64,000 nucleotides of DNA from Ramlibacter cellulosilyticus (GTDB taxonomy: Bacteria; Pseudomonadota; Gammaproteobacteria; Burkholderiales; Burkholderiaceae_C): positions 248,001-312,000 of the forward strand of contig NZ_JACORT010000003.1 in NCBI RefSeq assembly GCF_014297465.1, in the 5' to 3' direction. Numbering within the stretch: the first letter of the stretch is position 1; each line of letters begins with the position of its first letter. The notes beneath the pieces were generated by a model. That model ran no database searches and was not told where the DNA came from. It saw nothing but the letters and a program-made list of their open reading frames with translations. Positions 16,736-24,616 of this stretch are shown in pieces. Made by a program: the position numbers and the translations under genes.

Positions 16736-17676
16736 CTCTTCCCTGCGAGGGACGCGCCTGCCGCGCCCAGCTGCGCCAGCGCCGGACGGCTGCCCAGGTT
16801 GGCCGCGCGCTGCAGCCAGCTCACCGCCTGCGTGTCGTTCCTGGCCACCGAAGCGCCCTGCAGGTAGGCCACGCCGAGGAAGTAGCTCATCTCCATGCGG
16901 CCGTAGCGGATGCCTTGCTCGGTGGACTTGCCGCAGCGCTTCACGATCATCGGGATGTCGCCTTGCCCTTGCGCGAAGGCCTGCATCTCCTGCACCGTGC
17001 GGGACAGGTAGCGGTCGCGCGACTGCTTCGCTTTCGCCTTGTCCGGCAGGATCGCCACCAGCTCGTCGGCCAGGATGGGGAGCATCTCGAAAGGCGTCAT
17101 GCCGCCGCGGGCACGAGGCGAGTACCAGGCGCGCAGCATCGCCTTGTCCAGCGGCTGCAGGCCTTCGACCTTGGTGGCGAAGTAGCTCAGCACGGTCGAG
17201 CCTTCCGGGTGGCCGCGCACGCCCATGACGTGCATGGACTCGTGGTACGCGCAGCGCCATTCCTCGCTCTCGCGCATCTGCATGGTCACGGAATCGATCT
17301 TGGTCTCGGCGCCGAAGTTCAGCCGCGTCTCGCAAGGCTGCGCTTCGCTGAGCTGGCTGTCCGGCACGATCTCGATGCTGACGTTCGCCTGCTGGGCGGC
17401 ATCGGCGGCGTCGCTCACGTCGATGACCTTCAGGCCCGCTTCGGCGGCGACATCGCGCAGCGCCTTCAGCGTGTGTGCCTTCTTCGTGGCAGCGCTGGCG
17501 CCGTAGACGCGCACCTTCAGGTCCTCCTCCCAGCGCACGACCCGGGTCGCCGTGCCGCTCTGGTGCCACAGCACTTCCCACAGCGTGTCCATGCCCTGGT
17601 CGAAGGCTTCGGCACGGGACAGGGAAGGGAAGACGGCCGCGAGGGCGAGCAGCGCGGCGGCACCGGTCTTGAACAT
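16732..17676 (-). CDS. Secreted DUF2927-like putative metallopeptidase with Sel1-type tail
   Basis: A 314-residue exported protein. A signal peptide covers about 1-22 (LLALAAVFPSLSRAEA). The central region has H145-E-S-M-H149 followed by VMGVRGH, a zinc-peptidase-like HExxH with a further His seven residues on, as in DUF2927 proteins, which are thought to be metzincin-like. The C-terminus (about 245-300) contains a Sel1/TPR-like repeat (YGRMEMSYFLGVAYLQGASVARNDTQAVSWLQRAANLGS). The start was moved to 17676 because CTGGAGAG lies 8 nt upstream; an ATG 21 nt further upstream has none. It converges on the hybrid kinase with a 4-bp overlap. Catalysis is inferred only. Confidence 0.6.
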   Translation of the reverse strand: MFKTGAAALLALAAVFPSLSRAEAFDQGMDTLWEVLWHQSGTATRVVRWEEDLKVRVYGASAATKKAHTLKALRDVAAEAGLKVIDVSDAADAAQQANVSIEIVPDSQLSEAQPCETRLNFGAETKIDSVTMQMRESEEWRCAYHESMHVMGVRGHPEGSTVLSYFATKVEGLQPLDKAMLRAWYSPRARGGMTPFEMLPILADELVAILPDKAKAKQSRDRYLSRTVQEMQAFAQGQGDIPMIVKRCGKSTEQGIRYGRMEMSYFLGVAYLQGASVARNDTQAVSWLQRAANLGSRPALAQLGAAGASLAGKS

Positions 17677-17791
17677 CGGGGTGGCTCTCCAGGACATGAA
17701 CGCAGTAGGAGAGGGACTACGCGCGCAAGTTCAATCGTCGTACATGCATCTGCGATGCAGCGCGAATTGTTCCTGGCTGAGGCAGCTTGGC

Positions 17792-18388
17792 TCAGCCGGC
17801 CAGGCCCAGCGCCTCGTACACGCGCAAGGCCGCCCAGGCGTCGTTGGCGGCGTACAGCAGCTGCGACTCCGTCAGCCGGCGGTGCGCCCAGTTGGAGGTC
17901 GCCGCGCGCTTGGATTTCAGGTAGCGCTTGCCGAAGAGCACCGCGACCGCGGCCTTGACGCCCATCTGCCGGCGGTAGCCGCGCTCACGGAACACCGTGT
18001 CGAGGTCCAGCACTTCCTGCGGCTCGACACCGAGCTTGTTCACGATGCGGCGCCTGTCGTCGCGCAGGCCGAAGCCCGCCTTGATGATGCCGGAGCGCTC
18101 GAGCAGCTCGCCGGCGATCGCGCGGCAACCTGCGTCGTGCAGCTGGAAGATGAAGACGGCCTCGCGCGTCGCGAGCTGCACGATGTGCGGCCCTTCCGAG
18201 GCGACGCCGGCCTCGAAGGTGGGGCGGGACTCCGTGTCGAAGCCCCACACGGGCGCGAGCACGAGCGCGTCGGCCGCGAGTTCGGCCTCCGCTTCGGTGG
18301 CCACCACCGCGATGCGGTCGAGGCCGATGCGCTCGAAGGGCTCGAGGAGGGCGATCTCCTCGGGCGCCGGGAGGGACGGGGCTTGCAT
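17792..18388 (-). CDS. 3'-5' exonuclease (RNase D/DnaQ-like)
   Basis: A 198-residue single-domain DEDDy exonuclease. The acidic motifs are ExoI WGFDTES (Asp51, Glu53), ExoII around LRDDRRRIVNKLG with DLDTVF, and ExoIII YAANDAWAALRVYEALG with Tyr four residues before Asp. It lacks the HRDC domains of full RNase D, so it belongs to the small stand-alone RNase D/WRN-exo-like group acting on RNA or DNA 3' ends. The start is supported by TATGCT ending 8 nt upstream with no Shine-Dalgarno. It is divergent from the Bug gene at 18507. Confidence 0.85.
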   Translation of the reverse strand: MQAPSLPAPEEIALLEPFERIGLDRIAVVATEAEAELAADALVLAPVWGFDTESRPTFEAGVASEGPHIVQLATREAVFIFQLHDAGCRAIAGELLERSGIIKAGFGLRDDRRRIVNKLGVEPQEVLDLDTVFRERGYRRQMGVKAAVAVLFGKRYLKSKRAATSNWAHRRLTESQLLYAANDAWAALRVYEALGLAG

Positions 18389-18506
18389 GGCCGCCAAGCA
18401 TAACGGGCTGTCCGCTTGGCGACCGGGAACGGCGGAAACCCCTAGCGGCGCCGCCGGCCCGGCCCCCCAGAATGTTTGCATGCAACCCCGTCCCAGGAGA
18501 ACCGCC

Positions 18507-19487
18507 ATGTCCCGTTCCCGCGTCCGCCTGCTCGCGGCCGTGCCCGCCCTGCTGATCGCCGCCGCGCTGGCGCCCATGGCTTCCCACGCGCAAGGCGCCT
18601 GGCCGACGAAGCCGGTGCGCATCATCGTGACCTTCCCGCCCGGCGGCGCGCCCGACACGCTGGCGCGGGTGCTGGCGGAGAAGTGGAGCGGCCTGGGCCA
18701 GCCCATCGTGGTGGAGAACAAGCCCGGCGCGGGCGGCAACCTCGGATCCGACATCGTGGCCAAGGCGCCGGGCGACGGCCACACGCTGGTGGTCGGCACG
18801 GTGGGCACCCACGCGATCAACCCTTCGCTGTACGCGAAGATGCCCTACGACAACATCAAGGACTTCACGCCGATCAGCTTCCTGGCGTCCACGCCCAACC
18901 TCCTGGTCGTCAACAAGAGCGTGCCGGCCAACAACGTGAAGGAGCTGGTCGAGCTGGCGAAGAAGGAGAAGCTGTTCTTCGGTTCGTCCGGCAGCGGCAC
19001 CTCGATCCACCTCTCGGGCGAGCTGTTCAACACGCTGGCCGGGGTGAAGATGCAGCACATCCCGTACAAGGGCCGCGCGGAAGCCATCCCCGACCTGCTG
19101 GGCGGGCGCATCCAGATGATCTTCGACAACATGCCCTCGGCGCTGCCCCTGGTGCAGGAAGGCAAGCTGAAGGCGATTGCCGTCACGAGCGCGCAGCGTT
19201 CGCCCGCGGCACCAGGCATCCCGACGATCGCGGAGTCGGGGCTGCCCGGCTTCGAGGCCACGTCCTGGTTCGCGCTGCTCGGCGCCGCGGGCATCCCGCG
19301 CGACGTGCAGATGCGCATCAACGCGGAGACGCTGAAGGTGATGGCCATGCCCGACGTGAAGGAGAAGCTCGCGAAGCTGGGGCTGGACCCGAACCCCGGC
19401 ACGCCCGAAGCCCTCGCTTCGCTGATCCAGGCGGAGACGGCGAAGTGGGCCAAGGTGGTCAAGGAATCCGGCGCCAGGATCGAGTGA
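18507..19487 (+). CDS. Bug-family periplasmic receptor (orphan TctC-like)
   Basis: A 326-residue extracytoplasmic carboxylate-binding protein. Signal peptide 1-30 (MSRSRVRLLAAVPALLIAAALAP...SHAQ). The mature start AWPTKPVRIIVTFPPGGAPDTLAR and VVENKPGAGGNLGSDIVAKA are Bug hallmarks. No tctA or tctB adjoins, which is usual for the many orphan Bug receptors of Burkholderiales; it may use the tctAB at 3.5-5.5 kb or act in sensing. CAGGAGAA lies before the ATG, and AGAATG at about 18471 could be part of a -10. It is the first gene of a co-directional run with GST and hydratase genes, hinting at a degradative pathway. Confidence 0.9.
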   Translation: MSRSRVRLLAAVPALLIAAALAPMASHAQGAWPTKPVRIIVTFPPGGAPDTLARVLAEKWSGLGQPIVVENKPGAGGNLGSDIVAKAPGDGHTLVVGTVGTHAINPSLYAKMPYDNIKDFTPISFLASTPNLLVVNKSVPANNVKELVELAKKEKLFFGSSGSGTSIHLSGELFNTLAGVKMQHIPYKGRAEAIPDLLGGRIQMIFDNMPSALPLVQEGKLKAIAVTSAQRSPAAPGIPTIAESGLPGFEATSWFALLGAAGIPRDVQMRINAETLKVMAMPDVKEKLAKLGLDPNPGTPEALASLIQAETAKWAKVVKESGARIE

Positions 19488-19495
19488 GGCCCGCC

Positions 19496-20140
19496 ATGCT
19501 CACCCTGCACGGTTCCCCGATCAGCAACTACCACAACAAGGCGAAGCTCGCGCTGCTGGAGAAGGGCGTGCCCTTCGAGGAGCAGGTGGTCGACTTCCGC
19601 AACAAGGACGACGCGCTGTTCGCCAGTTCGCCGCTGGGCAAGATCCCCTTCCTCACCACGGAGCAGGGCTGCCTGTGCGAGAGCCAGGTGATCCTGGAAT
19701 ACCTCGAAAGCGTGCACCCGCAGCCCGCGCTGCTGCCGAAGGACCCGTTCGCGGCGGCCAAGGTGCGCGAGCTCGTCACCTTCCTGGACTGGCACCTCGA
19801 GATGGCGGTGCGGCAGCTGTATGGCGTGGCCTTCTTCGGCGCGCCGCCGCTGTCGGAAGGCAACCTGGCCCGCATCCGCCGCGAGATCGAGCAGAAGCTC
19901 GCCGGCGTGAAGCGCCTGCTGAAGATGGCGCCGTATGCGGCGGGCGACATCTTCACCATGGCGGACTGCAGCGCCTTCGTCGACCTGCCGCTCGCGGGGC
20001 TCGCCACGAAGACGGTGTATGGCGAGGACCTGCTGCTGGCCAACGGCATCGACTACAAGCCCTACCTGAAGTTCATCGGCGAACGGGCGTCGGCGCAGCG
20101 GGTGCAGGCGGACCGGAAGGCGGCGCTGGCGAAGGGGTGA
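19496..20140 (+). CDS. Glutathione S-transferase
   Basis: A 214-residue cytosolic GST. The N-terminal thioredoxin-like domain (1-78) has SPISNYHNKAKLALLEKG, the cis-Pro stretch LGKIPFL, and ESQVILEYLE that binds the glutathione gamma-glutamyl group. The all-helical C-terminal domain carries the N-capping/hydrophobic staple AGDIFTMADCSAF. The catalytic residue is probably a Ser or Tyr near 7-12; the exact class is unclear. It begins 9 bp after the Bug gene, so the two are co-transcribed. Substrate unknown. Confidence 0.9.
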   Translation: MLTLHGSPISNYHNKAKLALLEKGVPFEEQVVDFRNKDDALFASSPLGKIPFLTTEQGCLCESQVILEYLESVHPQPALLPKDPFAAAKVRELVTFLDWHLEMAVRQLYGVAFFGAPPLSEGNLARIRREIEQKLAGVKRLLKMAPYAAGDIFTMADCSAFVDLPLAGLATKTVYGEDLLLANGIDYKPYLKFIGERASAQRVQADRKAALAKG

Positions 20141-20154
20141 GGACGCGGGCGCGT

Positions 20155-20160
20155 TAAGCT
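20155..20160 (+). promoter_or_regulatory. -10-like box before hydratase gene
   Basis: TAAGCT ends 6 nt before the ATG at 20167, with no Shine-Dalgarno. The preceding gene ends 15 bp upstream of this box, so this would be an internal promoter giving a leaderless mRNA. Confidence 0.4.
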
Positions 20161-20166
20161 GCGCCC

Positions 20167-20946
20167 ATGACCCCCGAACTCCTCCTCCGCCACCTCGACG
20201 ACGCCACCCCCTGGCCGGCGGGCTGCGGCCTCGCGCTCGGCGAAGCCTACGAGCGTGCGCTCAGCGTGCGGCAGCTGCGCCTGCGTCGCGGCGAACAGCC
20301 GCGCGGCTACAAGATCGGCTTCACCAACCGCACCATCTGGGAACGCTACGGCGTCTACGCGCCCATCTGGGGCACCGTGTGGAACACGACGCTCACGTTC
20401 TGCGAAGGCGAGGGCGAACTCGCGCTGGCCGGCACCTGCCAGCCGCGGATCGAACCCGAATGCGTCTTCGGCCTGAAGGCCACGCCGCCGGCGCGCGCCA
20501 CGCTGGACCAGCTGCTCGCCTGCATCGAGTGGATGGCGCCCGGCTTCGAGATCGTGCAGTCGCACATGCCGGACTGGAAGTTCACCGCCGCGGACACCGT
20601 CGCCGACAGCGGCCTGCATGCGCGCCTCCTCGTGGGCCGGCGCATCCCGGTGGACGCGAGCGATGCCGCCGCCTTTGACGCGCAGCTCGCCGCCGCGCGC
20701 ATCCGCCTCACCCGCGACGGCCAGCCCGTCGACGAAGGCGTGGGTGCCAACGTGCTCGATGGCCCGCTGCATGCACTGGCGCATTTCCTCGGCGCGCTGC
20801 GCGATTGCCCCGGCGCCACCGACCTCCAGCCCGGCGACGTCGTCACCACCGGCACCTGGACGGATGCCTGGCCCGTGCACCGCGGCGAGCAGTGGCGCGC
20901 CGGGTTCGGCGCCCCGCTCGCGCCGCTGTCCGTGCGCTTCACCTGA
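20167..20946 (+). CDS. 2-keto-4-pentenoate hydratase-family protein
   Basis: A 259-residue member of the fumarylacetoacetate hydrolase/2-oxopent-4-enoate hydratase (DmpE/MhpD) family. Recognisable blocks are YKIGFTNRTIWERYGVYAPIWGTV near residue 45, PRIEPECVFGLK with metal-binding Glu, and a C-terminal LQPGDVVTTGTWTDAWPVHRGEQW, the usual GxxTxxxPVxxGD-type end in divergent form. It would add water to a 2-oxo-4-enoate or decarboxylate a related oxo acid, as in meta-cleavage pathways, though no dioxygenase gene is near. Co-directional with the Bug receptor and GST genes. Confidence 0.8.
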   Translation: MTPELLLRHLDDATPWPAGCGLALGEAYERALSVRQLRLRRGEQPRGYKIGFTNRTIWERYGVYAPIWGTVWNTTLTFCEGEGELALAGTCQPRIEPECVFGLKATPPARATLDQLLACIEWMAPGFEIVQSHMPDWKFTAADTVADSGLHARLLVGRRIPVDASDAAAFDAQLAAARIRLTRDGQPVDEGVGANVLDGPLHALAHFLGALRDCPGATDLQPGDVVTTGTWTDAWPVHRGEQWRAGFGAPLAPLSVRFT

Positions 20947-20954
20947 GGGACGCC

Positions 20955-21650
20955 ATGCAGCCTCCCTCTCCCGACCAGTGCCTGGCCGCGACGCCGCTCG
21001 TGGACAGCGACCATCCCGACGTGCGCGCCTTCGCGCAGCGCCATGGGCAAGGGGCCACGCGGCGCGAGCAGGCAGTGTCCCTGTACTACGCCGTGCGCGA
21101 CGGCTTCCGCTACGACCCCTATCGCCTGGACCTCGGAGCGCAAGGCATGCGCGCGAGCTCGGTGCTCTCGCTCGGCTACGGCTGGTGCGTGACCAAGGCC
21201 GCCCTGCTCGCGGCCGCGGCGCGCGCGTCCGGCATCCCGGCCCGCCTGGGATTCGCCGACGTGCGCAACCACCTGTCCACGCAACGCATGCGCGACACCA
21301 TGCAGACCGACGTCTTCATCTGGCACGGCTACACCGACCTGTGGCTGGAAGGCGCGTGGCGCAAGGCCACGCCGGCCTTCAACGTCGAACTGTGCGACCG
21401 CTTCGGCCTGCACCCGCTGGAGTTCGACGGCCTGCAGGACTCCATCTACCACCCCTTCGACAAGTCGGGGCAGCGCCACATGGAGTACCTCCAGGACCGC
21501 GGCAGCTACGCGGAGATGCCGCTCGAACGCATCGTCGCCGACTTCCGCGCGGTGTACCCCGGCTGGCTGCATGCCGCCGGCGTGCGCAGCGAGCTGCACG
21601 GCAGCGACTTCCTGCAGGATGTTGCGAAGGAGCCCGGCCCGGCCCTATGA
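20955..21650 (+). CDS. Transglutaminase-like cysteine protein
   Basis: A 231-residue protein with a transglutaminase-like core. The nucleophile is Cys in GYGWCVTKAALLAAAARASGI, and the partner His is in FIWHGYTDLWLEGAWRKATPAFN, where the family's third polar residue is likely the Asn of PAFN rather than Asp. Such bacterial proteins are usually peptidases or amide-bond hydrolases rather than cross-linkers. No signal peptide. It starts 9 bp after the hydratase gene and is probably co-transcribed. Substrate unknown. Confidence 0.8.
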   Translation: MQPPSPDQCLAATPLVDSDHPDVRAFAQRHGQGATRREQAVSLYYAVRDGFRYDPYRLDLGAQGMRASSVLSLGYGWCVTKAALLAAAARASGIPARLGFADVRNHLSTQRMRDTMQTDVFIWHGYTDLWLEGAWRKATPAFNVELCDRFGLHPLEFDGLQDSIYHPFDKSGQRHMEYLQDRGSYAEMPLERIVADFRAVYPGWLHAAGVRSELHGSDFLQDVAKEPGPAL

Positions 21651-21676
21651 TCCGCGACCATCCTGGAGGAGGGTTC

Positions 21677-22258
21677 ATGGACAAGCGACAGTTCCTCGGC
21701 GCCGCACTCGTCGGCGCGGCCGGCCCCGCGCTCGCGCAGGGCAATGCGGCGAAGGCCCTGAAGGGCCCCGCGCTGCTGACCGTCACGGGCGCCGGCGTGC
21801 GCGCGAACCGGGGGCCGTTCGATCCGATCCGCGACCAGATGATGGGCAAGCAGAAGCTCACCTTCACCAACGCGCACGCCTTCGACTTCGCCGCGCTCAC
21901 CGCGCTGCCGGCGGTGCAGATCCAGCCCACGCTCGAATACGACAGCAAGCCGCACAAGCTCTCGGGCCCCCTGGTCACCGACGTCCTGAAGGCGGCCGGC
22001 GTGTCGGGGCAGGGCGGCAAGCTCGCCATGCGCGCCGTCGACGGCTACGCGCCGGTGGTCACGCTGGCCGACGTGGCCAAGTACCGCTTCATCGTCGCCA
22101 CGCACCTGGACGGCCAGCCCATGCCGCTGGGCGGCCTGGGGCCGCTGTGGGCGCTGTACGACCCCGACCGCTTCCCCGACATGATGGCGAAGCCGGTCGA
22201 CCAGCGCTTCGCCAACTGCCCCTGGGGGCTGTTCCACATCGACGTGCAGGCCGGCTGA
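21677..22258 (+). CDS. Exported molybdopterin-binding-domain (Oxidored_molyb-like) protein
   Basis: A 193-residue exported protein starting MDKRQFLGAALVGAAGPALAQ, a signal peptide of Tat-like flavour (KRQFLG) or Sec type. The mature part resembles a shortened sulfite-oxidase-type molybdopterin domain: LLTVTGAG, FDFAALTALPAVQIQP, SGPLVTDVLKAAGV, and GGLGPLWALYDPDRFP, the last typical of this group. The sole Cys is near the C-terminus (FANCPWG), not at the usual cofactor-ligand position, so it may not bind molybdenum. The ATG follows GGAGGAGGG. Confidence 0.7.
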   Translation: MDKRQFLGAALVGAAGPALAQGNAAKALKGPALLTVTGAGVRANRGPFDPIRDQMMGKQKLTFTNAHAFDFAALTALPAVQIQPTLEYDSKPHKLSGPLVTDVLKAAGVSGQGGKLAMRAVDGYAPVVTLADVAKYRFIVATHLDGQPMPLGGLGPLWALYDPDRFPDMMAKPVDQRFANCPWGLFHIDVQAG

Positions 22259-22375
22259 GCCAGGCACCGGTTTCGTCGCGCGGCCAGCGGCGGCCGACTG
22301 CCGCCTTCGCTGCGCGACTACATGGCCGCGGGGGCCGGCGCGCTACGGTAGGGCAAGAAACAGGGAGACCCTGCC

Positions 22376-23437
22376 ATGCCCCACAAGACATCCGAACTCC
22401 TGCGCGCGCTGGCACTGGTGCTGCCGCTCGGCATCGCCGCCGCCCCCGCGCTCGCGCAGGCCGCCACGCACTCCAAGCCGCAGGCCGCCGCGGCGAAGAA
22501 GTCCACGGCCATCGTGCCGGCGGGCTTCCCCGCGGACGCGGCGCAGCACGTGCAGCAGCTGAACGCGGACACCGCCACCCCCGAACTCCGGCAGGGTGAC
22601 AAGGGTCCCGCCGTGATCCGCGCCCAGGTGCTGCTGGACCGCAACTGGTTCTCCGTCGGCGAGATCGACGGCAGCTTCGGCAGCAACATGAAGAAGGCGC
22701 TGGCTGCCTTCCAGGAAGCGCGCGGCTTGCCGGCCAGCGGCGTCGTGGACGCCGCCACCTGGCAGGCGCTCGGCCAGCAGTCGCCCGCCTTCGCGAGCTA
22801 CGTGCTCACCGAGCAGGACGTCGCCGGTCCCTACGTGACGATCCCCAAGGACGACCCCGAGGGGCAATCGCAACTGCCCTCGCTCGGCTACCAGTCGATG
22901 GAAGAAGCGGTCAGCGAACGCTTCCACATGAGCCCGAAGCTGTTCGCCGCCCTGAACAAGGGACGCAACCTGCAGGCCGGCCAGTCCATCGTGGTGCCGG
23001 ACGTCGGCCGCGCGGCCACGATGCCCAAGGCGGCGTCGCTGCGCATCGACAAGTCCGACCAGATGCTCTACATGATCGGTGGCGACGGCCGCGTGATGGG
23101 CGCGTTCCCCGTCACCATCGGCGGCCAGGAGTTCCCGCTGCCCGAAGGCGCGCTGCAGATCGTGGCGCAGGCGCCCAACCCGGACTACAGCTACAACCCC
23201 GAGCTGCTGCGCAACCCGAAGAGCGACAAGAAGGTGAAGCTGCCCCCGGGGCCGAACAGCCCGGTGGGCGTGATGTGGCTCTCGCTCAGCAAGGAGCACA
23301 CGGGCATCCACGGCACCGCGGAACCGTCGCGGATGTCGCGCGCCGAAAGCAGCGGCTGCGTGCGCCTGACCAACTGGGACGTCGTGCGGCTGTCCACCGT
23401 CGCCGAGAAGGGCATCACCGTGGAGGTGCAAGCATGA
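22376..23437 (+). CDS. L,D-transpeptidase with peptidoglycan-binding domain
   Basis: A 353-residue exported YkuD-family protein. Signal peptide about 1-27 ([18 protein letters not shown]). A PG_binding_1 domain (about 72-125, [27 protein letters not shown]) and a LysM-like stretch (about 180-225) precede the YkuD catalytic domain (about 228-353). Catalytic His312 (GIHGTAEPS) and Cys328 (SSGCVRL) are intact. It forms 3-3 cross-links or links lipoprotein to peptidoglycan, in the periplasm. GGGAGA precedes the ATG. Its stop overlaps the next gene (ATGA), forming a three-gene unit with an M23 peptidase. Confidence 0.9.
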   Translation: MPHKTSELLRALALVLPLGIAAAPALAQAATHSKPQAAAAKKSTAIVPAGFPADAAQHVQQLNADTATPELRQGDKGPAVIRAQVLLDRNWFSVGEIDGSFGSNMKKALAAFQEARGLPASGVVDAATWQALGQQSPAFASYVLTEQDVAGPYVTIPKDDPEGQSQLPSLGYQSMEEAVSERFHMSPKLFAALNKGRNLQAGQSIVVPDVGRAATMPKAASLRIDKSDQMLYMIGGDGRVMGAFPVTIGGQEFPLPEGALQIVAQAPNPDYSYNPELLRNPKSDKKVKLPPGPNSPVGVMWLSLSKEHTGIHGTAEPSRMSRAESSGCVRLTNWDVVRLSTVAEKGITVEVQA

Positions 23438-23847
23438 AGACCTGGAGCCTGGCCCTGCTGGCGGCCGCGGCGGCGTTGTCGCTGCAAGCCTGCGATGTCA
23501 CCGTGCACGACGCGTCGAAGGAGCAGGCGTCGTCGTCCGTGAGCGAACCGGCCCCCGCGCCCGCGCCGGCCGACACGACGAGCGTGGCGAGCAGCGAAGC
23601 GCCGCAGCCTGCGACGCAGCCCGCCGCGGAGGCGCCGGCCGCAGGCGCCTCGGCGCCCTCGGATACGACGATGTCGGCGCCGCAGCAGCCCGGCACGAGC
23701 GAGATGGGCGGCCCCGCCATGGGGACGGGCAGCATGCCCACCGACAACGTCGCCGCGGGCGTCGCTGCCCCGACGGAACTGGAGCGCTTCCTCCAGGAGC
23801 ATCCGATCCGCGCCAGGTCGGGTGAGGGCGCGACCGCGAAGCAGTGA
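23434..23847 (+). CDS. Low-complexity Ala/Pro-rich lipoprotein
   Basis: A 137-residue predicted lipoprotein with a lipobox LSLQ-Cys19. The mature part is rich in Ala, Pro, Ser and Thr (for example [14 protein letters not shown]) and ends with a short charged segment ([16 protein letters not shown]). No family is recognised. It is coupled by 4-bp overlaps to the L,D-transpeptidase before and the M23 peptidase after, so it may be a tether or activator for them; that is inferred from position only. Confidence 0.65.
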   Translation: MKTWSLALLAAAAALSLQACDVTVHDASKEQASSSVSEPAPAPAPADTTSVASSEAPQPATQPAAEAPAAGASAPSDTTMSAPQQPGTSEMGGPAMGTGSMPTDNVAAGVAAPTELERFLQEHPIRARSGEGATAKQ

Positions 23848-24557
23848 GCGCGATGCGCCGCGCCAGCTTGCTCCTCGCGTGCGCCCTGGCCGCGGTGCTG
23901 GCCGGCTGCGACCGCGAGGTGGTGACCACGGTCCATCCGCCGCGCCCGGACGTGCAGGAGAACACGGTGGCGCAGCCGCAGGCGCCGGAGCCCGCGCCGC
24001 CGCAAGCGGCCGTGCCGCCCGAGGCGCCGCCCGCCGTCTCCACTGCACCGCTGCCGGCGGTACGCGATGCGGGTGACGCGCAGGGCGCGCTGCTGCTGGC
24101 GCAGCGCCCGCTGGTGGTCCCCGTCGCGGGCATCGCCCCGAGCCGCCTCGCGGACAACTTCGAGCAGAGCCGCGGTTCGCGCAAGCACGAGGCGATCGAC
24201 ATCCTCGCGCCCGCGGGCACGCCGGTGGTCGCACTGGACGACGGCCGCATCACGAAGCTGTTCACGAGCAAGCCGGGCGGACTCACGATCTACCAGTACG
24301 ACCCGGACGGCAAGCTGGCCTACTACTACGCGCACTTGCAGCGTTACGCGGAAGGCCTGCGCGAGGGCCAGGAAGTGCATCGGGGCGACGTGATCGGCTA
24401 CGTGGGCAGCACGGGGAACGCGGACCCCGGCACGCCGCACCTGCACTTCGCCGTGTTCCGCCTCGGCGATCCGCCGAAGTGGTGGGAAGGGGAGGCGGTG
24501 AATCCGTATCCGGCGTTGAGCCGGGCCAAGGCGGCGGAGCAGGTGGCGGCGCGGTGA
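23844..24557 (+). CDS. M23-family peptidase lipoprotein
   Basis: A 237-residue predicted lipoprotein (lipobox VLAG-Cys22). After a Pro/Ala-rich linker (about 30-75) lies an M23 (LytM) domain with zinc ligands His115 and Asp119 (HEAIDI), His164 (YYAHLQ) and His201 (PHLHF). All motifs are intact, so it should be an active endopeptidase against peptide cross-links. The start is GTG at 23844, overlapping the previous stop (GTGA); an ATG at 23853 is equally possible. Third gene of the wall-remodelling unit. Confidence 0.88.
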   Translation: MSAMRRASLLLACALAAVLAGCDREVVTTVHPPRPDVQENTVAQPQAPEPAPPQAAVPPEAPPAVSTAPLPAVRDAGDAQGALLLAQRPLVVPVAGIAPSRLADNFEQSRGSRKHEAIDILAPAGTPVVALDDGRITKLFTSKPGGLTIYQYDPDGKLAYYYAHLQRYAEGLREGQEVHRGDVIGYVGSTGNADPGTPHLHFAVFRLGDPPKWWEGEAVNPYPALSRAKAAEQVAAR

Positions 24558-24571
24558 GTTGCTGGTAGCTC

Positions 24572-24603
24572 GTAGGCTGGGTTTCGCGCCAGCGAACCCC
24601 AGC
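24572..24603. repeat. Single GTAGGCTGGG palindromic unit
   Basis: One 32-bp unit (GTAGGCTGGGTTTCGC ... GAACCCCAGC), lying 14 bp after the M23 gene and 13 bp before the convergent MFS gene end. It belongs to the same family as 3404-3477. Confidence 0.8.
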
Positions 24604-24616
24604 GCTCCGCGAAGCG

